64,000 nt of DNA, from assembly GCF_028858725.1 (NCBI RefSeq), contig NC_084771.1:10196915-10260914 (forward strand), written 5' to 3'. The DNA is from Colius striatus. Lineage: Eukaryota; Chordata; Aves; Coliiformes; Coliidae. The notes beneath the pieces were generated by a model that was not told where the DNA came from, did not search any database, and was given only the letters and a program-made list of their open reading frames with translations. The first letter of the stretch is position 1; every line of letters starts with the position of its first letter. Positions 28,301-40,300 of the stretch are shown one piece after another. The position numbers were made by a program, and so were the translations under genes.

Positions 28301-31113
28301 TAGATTGCTAGTTAGTTTTTTAAAAAAATTGTACTACTTAAAACAATCACTGGCATAACTAGAAGGTTAATAATCTCCAAGGTATTGCCCAGGTTTATAG
28401 ATACTGCTTTTGGAGCCATAAATTTTAACCTTTGAACGTGTGCTTCTGCAAATAAAATCCAGCCTTATTTTGTGTACTTAACAACTTCTGATTGGAAACA
28501 CATAGCAACCTATAGCGAGCATGCTTTCAGCAAACTGGAACAGAAATGAGGCAGATCTTCAAAGTGGTCACTTATCTTCCTCAATAACTCTTCTACATGT
28601 AAACAAGATAAACCAGGTCGTTGTGCCAGATCCCCCTCTGTCTGAGTGATGTTTAAATCATTTTAAAGAGAAAGAAGTTATCTTCAGATATACTTATTTC
28701 CTTAAATTTCCTACTTGATGGACTTTCTTCTTTATAAAATTTTAATACAAAATTAAAATACATCATGGAAATGTGATTAAAACAGGTATCTGTGAACTTG
28801 ATCTTGGAAAAACCTGAGGCCAGGGTTCTGTGCACTTAAATAGAGCTAGGTCCTAAAGTATTGTATATCAGTATAAAAAACAGGTTCCCTCTGTGTTCTT
28901 ACCTCTTGAAAGTCTAAATCTGGAAATTTTTATTGATTTGTCTCTAGTACACAAACATAATTCTGTTTGCTTGACCAATGTGAGGATGCTTTTCTCCTTG
29001 AACCTTTTTCAGTCTCTATTAAGTGAAATGTGTGTGCGTGTGTGTTAACTGTGAGTAAAATATCCCTAGCATTTCCCTCTGCAGACAGAATGGCTGTTCT
29101 GTATATTTCGAACAGATTCCTATTTTGGACATATCCAATGGATATCTCTTTTGGGAGAGCAGTGTTTTGCTTTGGTTGCCATGCTCATCAATATGGATGG
29201 TAAATCACTTTGGTTCCCATGTGCAGTTTGTCATGTTCTGCTTTTCATAGTATGTGGAAATCAGTAGGAGTTTTTCTGTTGATGAACTTTGAATTGCAGT
29301 TCCTTCACCTCATTTGTATTCCCTATGCAAAGCTTCAGACTGCTGCTGCCAGCAAATGGTGCAGCATCGTGGAAGGAAATAGTGGGAATTTTACAATGTA
29401 AATATGTGTTTGTGTAAAGTTGGAATTTACTCTTACTTAGTGCTGCCCTTCTAGCAACCATAAAGTGATAAATAAAATTAAGAATCAGTGAAAAGTGACA
29501 GCTTCCTGAACCATCCTGGGCTTGCCATTCTCTACTTTTTTTGTAAGTTTCTTTTACCATCACCCTGCTTTTAAACTGGACATTACCAGTTGGTAACAAA
29601 CTCATCTGCACAAAATATCTGCACGTTCACTTGCCACACTAGCTGATAGCACATTGGAAAATGGTTACAAAAAAAGTAATTTATTTTAATGTTCTTTATA
29701 TACACAGAAATTTTACATTGCCAACATTTTGATGACCTAATAGTACTATTTGTTCTAAGTAAGGAAAAAACCCCAAGAATGTAGTGCCTAAATGACTTAA
29801 TGCTCCTAAGTCTTATTTGCAACAGTGACAGAGGTATTTAGGAGGACACCTTGGTGAAGATAGGCATCCTAAATTTCTGAACTGCTTTTGACAATGAGGA
29901 TATAAATTCCCAAATCACTTGTGTGCTTGAAGAATCTTCCTTTTGCAGACAAGTTATGCACATGCAATCGTTAGTCATCTTAGAGGAAGTATCTGGATTA
30001 TTCTCAAGTACTGAATACCTTCCAAAAGCTGCTTAGTATGGAAGGGGTCAGCAATTCAGGAATGAGGCCCACTTAAACAATGCTGAGAGCTTGTATTCAA
30101 GTGAAATATTTGTTTACTTTGTCTCCCATTAATTTGGCATCTTGGATTTTTTTTTAGTGTCAAATAGCTCTGAAAACTGGACCAAATTTAAAATGAGTTG
30201 AACACAGTCATTGAATCTTTACCCTCGGGCTGTGCTTTCCCATGAAATGCAGTCAGTTTTTAATGACACTTTTTAAAAGGATTTCCCCCTACTTTGTTAT
30301 CTCTTTTAGGATACAAAATGAGTCTGACATGATTTTTCTTCTCTCCAAAATGAGCATGGGTGGAGATTCACAACTCTAGAATGCTTTCAAAGCATTTCTG
30401 GTAACACTGAAGCATGTGGAGCATTGGAAATCATACGTGTCAAAACAAAAAAGTTCCAAGATGCTTGTCACTGACCTTTGCCCTTAACATGTATTGAGTG
30501 CAATCACCACAACCCAGGGTTTCCATCAAGAGGACCAATACATATAAGACCAGTTTTCATTTATCAAGATCCATGTGTAAAGTCCATGAAAGTGAGATTA
30601 GTACATGGAACCTGTGTGGAGATCAAAGGAGAAGAAATCCTCTCTTCACTTGGGGGTGAGGGACAGACAGAGCACTTGTGCAGCCGCCTTACTGTCTCAG
30701 CAATGTTGTACTGCCTGTGGCCCATTTTCAGGGGTTTGTTTTGTCTGCAACATCCTGTAACAAGTGTCTGTATCTGCTCCTCAGCTCTCCTCCCTCTCAG
30801 TGCATACTCACCTGCTGCACAGCTAGAGGGATGCTTGCCCTGGATCACAGACGTGGCATGGCATCCTTGTCCAGAGGCTCCCTGCAACTAGGATTCCTGG
30901 CACAAGGCAATGCCATTGCCCTTGGGAACTTGCACTATCCTGCAGACCTGGCAAGTGGCTCTTGGTTGACTGTACTTGAAGCTTATGTGCACAGAACTGT
31001 CATGCTGGTGACTCCTGCCAAACAGCTACAGCTGTCCTCTCCCTCTCTCATCCTGTAGTGCTCCATGTACTGGTAGTTATATTGTTCGTTATGCAGTAGC
31101 TCCTCAGGCAGAC
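22373..31113. other. Region between the two CDX4 copies; no gene seen
   Basis: Holds the 3' flank of copy B at its right end and otherwise AT-rich sequence without recognisable coding segments. Positions 30480-31080 are less AT-rich and carry overlapping open frames of 107-137 codons on both strands, but none resembles a known protein; part of this probably is copy B 3'UTR. I found no third homeodomain here. A weak MIR-like stretch may lie near 27990-28080. Confidence 0.55.
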
Positions 31114-31368
31114 TTACTGAGAGGCCACTACCTGCTGCAGGTTCCCATTGTGCTGCAAACCATTCATGGGAAGTGGAGGTGGAGGAGGTGGGGGTGGAAA
31201 TAAAGAACTGGGCATCTCTGAATGAGTCTGTTGGTCAGGAACTGGCATTGGGCTCACTGAGCCAGAGTCACTCTGCATAGAGCCAAGATTGCTGCCGTCA
31301 AAATGAGTCATTTTCTTCTTCATTAATTTTCTTTCTTTGGCTCTGCGATTCTGGAACCAGATTTTCAC
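31114..31368 (-). CDS. CDX4: CDX4 copy B, exon 3 (recognition helix and proline-rich C-terminus)
   Basis: Begins GTG AAA ATC TGG in phase 0 after a strong acceptor (TCCTCTGCTCCTCTGCAG). Encodes [19 protein letters not shown], then a Ser/Asp stretch, SPMPVPDQQ, eight prolines and [17 protein letters not shown], with stop TAA at 31116-31114. The first codon is the splice-continued Val, not a start. Confidence 0.92.
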   Translation of the reverse strand: MKIWFQNRRAKERKLMKKKMTHFDGSNLGSMQSDSGSVSPMPVPDQQTHSEMPSSLFPPPPPPPPLPMNGLQHNGNLQQVVASQ

Positions 31369-34300
31369 CTGCAGAGGAGCAGAGGAAATGGTGTTTTTCA
31401 GTTGCTAGTAGAATAAACGTGGTCCTTTTGTGTATACAGTCAGGGGTCATAGATAAAATCAATTGTGTGAGGACCAGTGAGAAAAGGCAGTGACAAACAG
31501 ACAGCAGAGCTGTTTGCTTGGTTTTCATACATGTAGTCTTTCCTATCTGCTTATTAAAAAGGGGGTTTTGGGGTTAGTTTTGTTTTTAGGAAGGAAAATA
31601 TGAGCAGTGATGTAGTAGCTCAGTGCCTTTTATCTTGTATGTAGATGGAGCCAGACTCTGCTTCTGGTTCCTGTGCAGTCCACTGCTTTACACCAGTCAC
31701 TGCTCTATCACAATAATAGAGTCATCTTTGGGAAGAAATGAAGAATCTGCTGAAACGTATGTGGTTTTGATTAGGGCAGAACAAGAGGACATGAGATGAA
31801 GCTGATAAGTAATGGCTGATTCAAAATACAGCAGAACTTAGTCCAGTGCAAAAGGGTGAATGTTCTATGGCAACTAAAATGTTGTTGGATGTGAATCTCC
31901 CATGCTGGATTTAAAGCAGTGTATGCCAGGGATTTAGTCTAGAAAATTACTCTCCCTTATGTCTAGTGAGGGCATTGAGTAAAGCTACCTCATTCAGATA
32001 GGTGGTGTTTTTTTGTTAGTGTTCAGATGGCAAAGGAAACACTTTTGGTGCTATAACCCAAAGAAAAATCAATGGCTTGCTGAGAAATAATGATTTTTTA
32101 GTTATCCTTCACTAGAAACTAGAAAATGGGAAAGAATGATGATCAGAAAGGAGGTGAAACAGTAAGAGGTGATAACATCTGTTAAAATGCAAGATAGATT
32201 GTATTTTAAAAGAAAACCTAGTGGTGAAGTCCCACAAAGCATCTTAAGGAGTCTCTATGATGATTTCGGTGTACTCCTTGGGGTGTTTTTATTTCCATTT
32301 TAGAACTGAAGAATTAAGATACACACAAAGCTTGTTGAAATTTGAACTCAGTCTCTTAAGGCCCAGGCTAGTGTCTGAGACATTTGGCAGTTCATTTCAT
32401 TGTCTTAGTTTCTGAATATAATTTCAATACTGAATAGTGTGCCATTAAACCAGTCTCAGATAACACCCAGATCTCTCTTGCATTCTGATCCTGCTGAGGT
32501 AATCTAGTTTCACTCGTGTTTGACAACAAGCATGAAAAGGTGAAACAGTTTAAAAAACAAACACCTCTCTGGCTTCAGTGTTCTTACCTGCCTTTAAATT
32601 TAGACTTCTGTTCTGGTTTCTTATTAAAGTAGGAATGCAGATTTGCAGCAGTGATCCAAGAAGCATTTTAATAGGTGCTTCATGGTTGGATCTCAGTTAT
32701 CAAATAACTACAAGTAAATGCAGGTCTGTGATGTCAGACTAAAAGCTGACATGGTCAGCTGCATCTATTTGACTTGTTCTTCACCTGTTGCCCTCTTTCC
32801 TGTACTTTTTTCTATTGTAACACTTCCCCTGAAGTCTGATTTTTTCTCTTCTTTCTTCTCATCTCCTTTATTTATGTATCCTTCCTATATTAGCAATGCT
32901 TCATTTTGCCTTTTTTTTTTCTTAGTTATTACATCTTTCCTTGTTTAAACAATTGTTCTTTATTCTTTTGTCTTGATATGTTCTTCGCAGTGTTCTGGGT
33001 GGGATTTTGGCATAGCCAGGAAAAATGATTTTCCAGAAAATCTTTTCAGTTTTTAGGCTGAGTACTATGGAACTTGAGATAGAACAGCGTGTGTTCACAG
33101 TCATACTCATAATATGGGGTTAATTTGTATGAAAGGGTAGCAGTGTATAAAAATTGTGTATTTGTTTCTTAAATTTTCAAAAGTGAGTTCAGAGGTACAG
33201 GCTTTATGCACTGGAATGAATTTTGTATGTGACACATATTGATGACCCTAGTAAGGCCACATCTGGAGTACTATGTCCAGTTTTGGGCTCCCCAGCTCAA
33301 AAATGAGAGAGAACTTCTGAAGAGAGCCCAATGCAGTACTACCAAGGTCATCAGGAGACTGGAACATCTTTCTTATGAGGAAAGACTGCAGGAACTGGGG
33401 CTATTTAGTCTGGAGAAGAGAAGGCTGAGAGGGGACTGTATTAACACTTGTAAGTACCTAAAGGGTGGGGGTGGAGAGGATGGGACAAGTCTTTTTTCTG
33501 TAGTGCCCAGTATCAGGACAAAGAGTAACAAACACAACTGGAACACAGAAAGTTCCACTTGAACACGAGGAAAAAGTTTACTGTGAGGGTGATGGAGCCC
33601 TGGCTCAGGCTGCCCAGGGAGGTTGTGGAGGCTCCTTCTCAGGAGGTTTCCAAACCTGCACGTTCCTGTGCTCCCTGATCAAAGGGAGCCTGGTTTAGCA
33701 GGGGCTTGGGCTGGGGAGCTCTGGAGGTCCCTTCCAACCCCCACCATTCTGAGATTCTGTGATGAAGAAAAGCATATGTTTTGATAACTGCTGCCATGTT
33801 TCCCAAATATGCATTAAAAAAATATATCACATCTTTTTTGTATCACCACTTCAAATATACTAACAAAAAGTTTTAACAGGAATTATCACTGAACTAAGAA
33901 TTTTCAAGTAAATATTGTCAGTCATTTACAGAATCAGCATAATGAAATCAAGTTATTAAGGTTTTAACAGCCAGCAAAAACCCGCAGTGTGTATCTTTTA
34001 TACCCAGCATAAATAATTTTCCTTTTCAGTAATTAAATACTCTCATTCTGCAGCAGATTAAGGAATATTTGCAAAATGAGTATTTTGCTTCTCCATTTGT
34101 GTAAACTCTTCCAGTGTGTGCTGTTGTGAGACAAGTTGAAGTTGGATGAGCAGTGCTACAACTAGACAGATTTTGGACTGTCCTTGCTCAGGAGAGCCCA
34201 AAAACGAATGGTGAATCAGGCATAATCTTCAGTCAGTGCTACTGAATAATAATGGACCAAGGAAACAGTGCTGTGATGGCCTGCAAATAGAAGAGGCAGC

Positions 34301-37300
34301 AAATGCATATATTGTGTCCTGAAATCTGTTCTGGGAGATCCTTCAGTAATTTTCATGTTTCACTGCATACTTTAGTGTCTCACATCAAGAAACTCCCAAG
34401 TAAAATGAGACTGAGCACATGCATAGACATTGTGAGTGTCTTTGTGGGAGATCTAGCATGGCATCTTATCTGCCTTGTTTGTGTGAGCCACAGATGAGGC
34501 TGTGTATCTGCTTTGCTTTGGTAGGGGGTGGCACAGACCTTGCAATTGCATGACTGAAGAATGGCACAGAGTGAGTGGTTCCAGAGCAAATTGTGTATAG
34601 CTTTTGACCAGAAAGGATTACGTTTTGGCTCAAGTTGTGGGAATAGAAGTGGAAATTGGTGGGAGTGGAAGGAAATAGGGACAGGAAAATGGTGCAGAAA
34701 GTATGCAGAAAATCTTTAAGAAAAGGTAAAAGGTAGACAAAGAAACAAACATCTTCAAGGGTCCTCAACGTACTTGAGCTCATCACTTCCATCCTCTGCT
34801 GCAACTGACCTTGTTGAAATTGGTTATAGAATTCCCATTGCCCTCAGCAGAACCAGGACTTCCACTTTAGAAATTTCAGCAAAAATTTCTCCCTGCTACT
34901 GCTACCCCAGGAAAACAGAGAAATCTGGGCACAATTTTGTTGATGTTTTTAAACTCCTTGTTTCTCAGAACGGGACTCTATGTAAGCCTGGTATTAGCTC
35001 CCCAATAAGAGCTGAAGTAGTGCTGGTGGGATGTTCAGAAAGAGTGCAAACAGGGCTGTGGAGCCATACAGCTGTATAGTTTGAGTTCCTACACCACAAA
35101 AGGGACCCATTGTTTGGTTATTTGAGGCGTTAGCATTTTTGTGTTCATAGTCAGTACTGTTATCTCCTCATCAGAATAATAAATTCAAAGCAATCCTGAA
35201 TGGGTGATCCATACTCTACCTGTCTCTCGGAAAGTCTTAGGTTTGCAGCAAGTTCAGACTTCCTCCTGATTGTAATGTATCTGTTGTAATGAAATTCCTT
35301 CTCTAATTCTAATCTCTGATGATCTGTGTAAACCACTCGGTACTTCTCTCTTGTTCTTGTTTTACCTGTTTTGAAAAAAGAACACATTGCTTCAAGCTAG
35401 AATTTTTTCACTTCAGTAACACAAAATATCTGACTTTACATTTGAAAATACACTTGTGGGTATTTTAGGCCTGATGCTCTATGCACTTACCCAGAGTAAC
35501 TCCCTTGACTGCAGAGCGCTTGGTCTTGATTTACCATACAAGAGGTTTATACCATCAGATTTTGGATTTGCTCCTTAGTGAATGGATGATAAACTGGTAC
35601 TCATGTTCTCGTGTTATCATTTGGGAAAGGGAAGCAAGGAGCCAGGAAACCCGGATTCGGTTCCCAGCTCTGCTGCCAGCTTCCTGCCTACTGTTGGATT
35701 GCTCAGTTTTTCTGTCCCTAAAGCTGCTGCACTGCTACCTGTTTCATAGGGAAGTTGTGATGGATATTTTACTGTGTAGAAAATATCGAGAGCTTCTGAA
35801 GTTCCTCCTTATTGTTACTAGAAAAATGAATGCAATACTGTTATTGTTGCTGCAACTTGGAGGTTGTGTTTTTCTTTCAAGTCAGGCATAGTCTATCCGT
35901 GACTTGATAATAGCACAGGGAATAGTAACAGATTTTCAGATGACAGTTAATAAAAAAGAGAAAAAGAGAGCAATAATCCTTAACAAAGGACATTGAACAA
36001 TGATAGAACTGCAGCATCTGTTCTTTTGCGAGCAGCAGTGCTACATCCTTTCAGCTGTGGGCACAGCTGACTGAGGCAGGCATGGCTCAGCAGTATCCCA
36101 GTCATTAAAAGATAATGGCAAATGAAGAGAGCTAGTGAACACAGATGCAAGGAGCTGAGATTTTATGGATTCCATACAGGATGATTTCTGAGGACAGAAG
36201 ATACTGACGGTAGCAAAAGAGAATGGAGAATGGAAAAGGCTAATGATGCTTCCTCTATCACCTACTTTTCCCCTGTTGTTAATGTTCATATTAGGCAATC
36301 GATATATTAGAGATTCACTTGCTTGAAACCATGGCCCCTGAGAAGATTGGTTCCTTGTTATATTAAGACCGGTGTTGCCATGTTCAATAACCACACTCTT
36401 GCCATTTGTTTTTTATGCTTCCTTTTCTTTTTATATAATTCTGTGGACATTTCTTCAGATGTACATATTTAGACAGCAAGAAAATGCAAAGTAAACCATT
36501 TACAGAGTGCTCACTGTTGGTTGTGAATCTTTGTGTCCTTAGTGATCACTACTGTAGAACAGCCTCCTTAGATTCAGGTTCTCTCAGATGATGCACAAAA
36601 CCCAAGCCATATTGTGGCCTGTTGCCCGTAACAGTGCTAGTGCTGCAGATGTGGCTTAGCTTCATACAACAGCTCAGGTTTGCTTACAGAACTTTTCCTG
36701 AATAGATTGTGTGAGTGCCTAACTCTTCAAACTCATAATAATCACACTCTGAATAAGAGCAGTTAATTTTGAATGGAGAGGGCTGAAATAGACTTTCAGG
36801 CATTGAGTTGGTAAAATGTTAGTCTCTGAGGAGATCACTGTGGCACTCCACCCCATAGCAACCCTCTTCCTCCTTGCAGGAGAGAATAGTGAGAGGTTTC
36901 ATGTATCAGTGATGCCAAAGCCCTGATTTCTTCCCAGCCCCTCCTTCCAACTCCCCTTGCTTTTGAAGTTTAAATAGCATCCAAAGATCAGAATTCAGGA
37001 TACAGAACTATAACAGAATCTTGAAGTACATTAACCTGTGAAACTAAATAATGAATTAAGGGATAATGTTGGTTTTTTTTTTTCCCCAGCTATGGAGGGA
37101 GACATGATATCTCTTTATTTTAATAGCTGAACATATTTATAGAAGTTAAAGTTACCTCCACTTGCTGTATACACTGTATGGTAATAACTTGAGAGCCATA
37201 ACACTTTTTTCTCCTTCAGCATTTGACATTCAGTACTTTGGTGAGCCAAAAATTCCTTTAAGTAGCAAAATATTGTTTGCATTAAAAGGTTCTTTGGGCT

Positions 37301-40300
37301 TTGGTCCTTCTTGTACTGTTTGTATAGATCCTAGATACAGAGTTGTTTGGGGCTGGAAGTCCTGGTCAGTGTAATACTGTAAACAAATACCATAACACCG
37401 CAGTATGGGGATAATAGCTGGTTCACCACACGACTGGGTTTCTCTGGGACTCTTCCATCAGCTTCCATGCTCCATGGTGTTCAACCCTGGGAAAGCACTA
37501 GGAATTGATAGGGAGTTTACAATGCTGTGGGCATTTTTCAGCTGCCTTAAGGCCATCAGCCTGTTTTATTTGCAGTATTTCAAGGAGGAAAATAGATACA
37601 TGCATGTTTGTGTTAGTTCCTTAGGCTGGGGTTTCTGCTCAGTGCATGCAGCCAAAACCACTTTATCTCAAATCTGTTAACTTCCCTATGCAGGTTCTGC
37701 TCCACCGTGCTTGGTTGGGGTAGATACGTAGGACATTCTCATTTCAATAGCATTTCTATCATTGTGAAACTGTAGGGAAAGCAGAATTAAGCCAATGCTG
37801 TTTACACTGATAATCAAGTGAAAAGTGCTGTTAACTTTACAACATTATGGTAAGAATTTTAGAGTCTCTAAAGAACAGCAGTTACTCAGTTCAGTCCACA
37901 TAAATACTAGGACATTTGTTTTCATTCATTCCAAGTGTAAATTGTTTGTTTAACATATGGTCACCTGGGGTGCTTTAATGCTTCCCTTGATATTTTTAAA
38001 CTTTTGATCTCTCTAGCTGGTGGTTTGGTTAGGATTTTTTTCCTCTTTAAATGAGAATTTGGGGTCATTCTGTGGGACAAAATGTTTAAAATGTTGCCTT
38101 AGTCTCCTTTGTGTTGTTAAGATGGAGTACACAAATGAGCAACAGGGTGATCTTATCTTGAACTCTATTCTCATTCAGAAGCCATAGACAAATATCGAAT
38201 GTTCTTCTGTTGCCAAAACAAGGTGGTAAACTTCAAGAGAAACCTTCCTGTTTCTGGTCTTAAGTACTTAAACCCTTATTGCTGGAGTAGGAGAGGGTTG
38301 GGCTTTTTACTTTTTAAACTGAGGAAATTAAATGGTGTGGAAACCAGAACTTTCTCCCATAAGCAGAAAAAGGAAAGACCATTTCCTTCCCAAAAGTCAA
38401 CAATACTCTGAGAAAAATTCTCTGATTTGCCATAGAAATTTGTCTTTAATAGTAATTTTTTGTGTGTGTGTAGAGTAAAACCCTCTGTGAGAGACAGCAG
38501 AAATTGGGAGCTGAGATCTGCCAGAGTCTTCGGCAAGGTTATTTGTATTTCCAGCAGAGTCATGTTTTAGTCTATTAGGCCTTCACCCAGAGTCTCATTG
38601 ATGTCAGTGAGAATCTTCCTAATGCCTTTGTTGGATGCTGGGTTGGAATTAGTCTGCATATGGCATTTCCTTTCAAAGGCAAAGTACACTTTTATTTGCC
38701 AAAGTTAACAAACAGCAGTAACAAAACCTATTGCTAAATTCCATCCATTAGAATAGATCCCCTCTTCTGCATTCTGAGCCAAACTGCTCCTGGTTGTACT
38801 TATAATAATGTGTTTTATTTGAAGGAGAAGTATTACCTGAGTAAAATTTGAAGTAAGACACTCCAGAGACAGCAGAGTGATGTTCTTCACTTCTCAGACT
38901 TCATTTAGTCATGCAATCATAAAAATTATATTTTAATCTAATTCTTTAGTCAAATCCTGCATATTTTACTCAGGTGAATGAAACTACCAACATTTAACTT
39001 TCTGCAATTTTAATTATCTTTTGTTAGTGATAAATTATAACTTTAATCAGTAATATTGTGTTAGTTTTATTGGAAACATGTTCCATCATGGACAGTTATA
39101 CTATGGAATTGCAAGTGGCTGGGGAGGTTGTTAGTAGTTGAGTGGAATGAAAATTAAACAAAAGAGCTTTGAAACTACTACCTTTGCAGTGTGACTGCCT
39201 GTGTGTGTGTGGAGTGCATTTCCTGGTTTAAATGAGCTATTTAAGAACAAAGAGTTCTATCAAAAACCTATTTTGCCAATAGTGACTGTTGAACAGTGCC
39301 TTTGGAGTGACAAGAAATAAGACATTTCAGAAAGCTCTTCATGAGACGCGGATTAACAATCCTGTTCTATCACATCCACTCTGGCAATTTTTGAGACTGG
39401 CCAACTTTTGAGTTGGGGGAAGGGAACAGCTTTCCCATTGGTCATAAAATTCACAGAGCATTTCTTCTGAAGACAATAAAGCTAGGAGAAGGCCTCTTTA
39501 TTTGCTGTGAAAATTATCACCCTTTCCGGCAATATAACTCCTGAAGAAAAGAGGGAGAAGGAAGAGACAAGACTGCATATCAAAGCAAAGTGAAGTGTTA
39601 AAAGGGTCTGTTGCCTCAATATGACAGATAGGCCTCAAAACCTCAGACAATGTAGCCCAGGAAAGGAAAGGAAAAAAAAAATCACCATTGGACCTCACAA
39701 CTAGTTTACAAAGCAAAATAAATTAGCATTAGAACTAGCCCTGGCCCCTTCTCCAGTGCCTCTTCTCTTAACTTTTCAGGAGTGTTCTTCATCTACTAAA
39801 ACTGCATCATTCATAAAATCGAGAAGCTCCGTATAGAACAGTGTTGGATTGCTTACAAAGCACTGTAATCTGAATTACAGAGTTTAACATTATTTCAGAA
39901 GCAGTTAATGTCTGTACTTGATGCTGGGATGTTAGTTTAAGTCAGCTCAAAATGTGAGACAGGTTTCTGGCCTGAAGATTTGCTCAGTTCAAATCTACAT
40001 CTTTATGTTAGTTTAGTATTAAGAGAGATTAGTGTTACTGATCTTATAAAGATATGAACTGTCAGACATCACACCCAAGAATTTTGGTTTGAGACTATCT
40101 ATATAAATATTTATGCACTTTCAATGTGTGGGAAAAGAAAGGGGCAAATTCTCTCTAGTGTAATTTCACCAACTTAATTGAAGTGGTGAATCATAGAGTG
40201 GTAAGAGTTGGAAGGGATCTCAAGAGATCATCTAGTCCAACTCCCTTGCTAAAGCAAGTTCAAAACTAGTTTTGAGTAAGTGTTGAAAGTGGACATTGTG

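Noticed and set aside
30478-31058. Overlapping open frames of 107-137 codons on both strands
   Set aside because: No recognisable motif, no support for splicing, and located just downstream of the copy B stop, where 3'UTR is expected.
33239-33562. 107-codon plus-strand open frame
   Set aside because: It is the decayed end of the CR1 reverse-transcriptase ORF, not a host gene.
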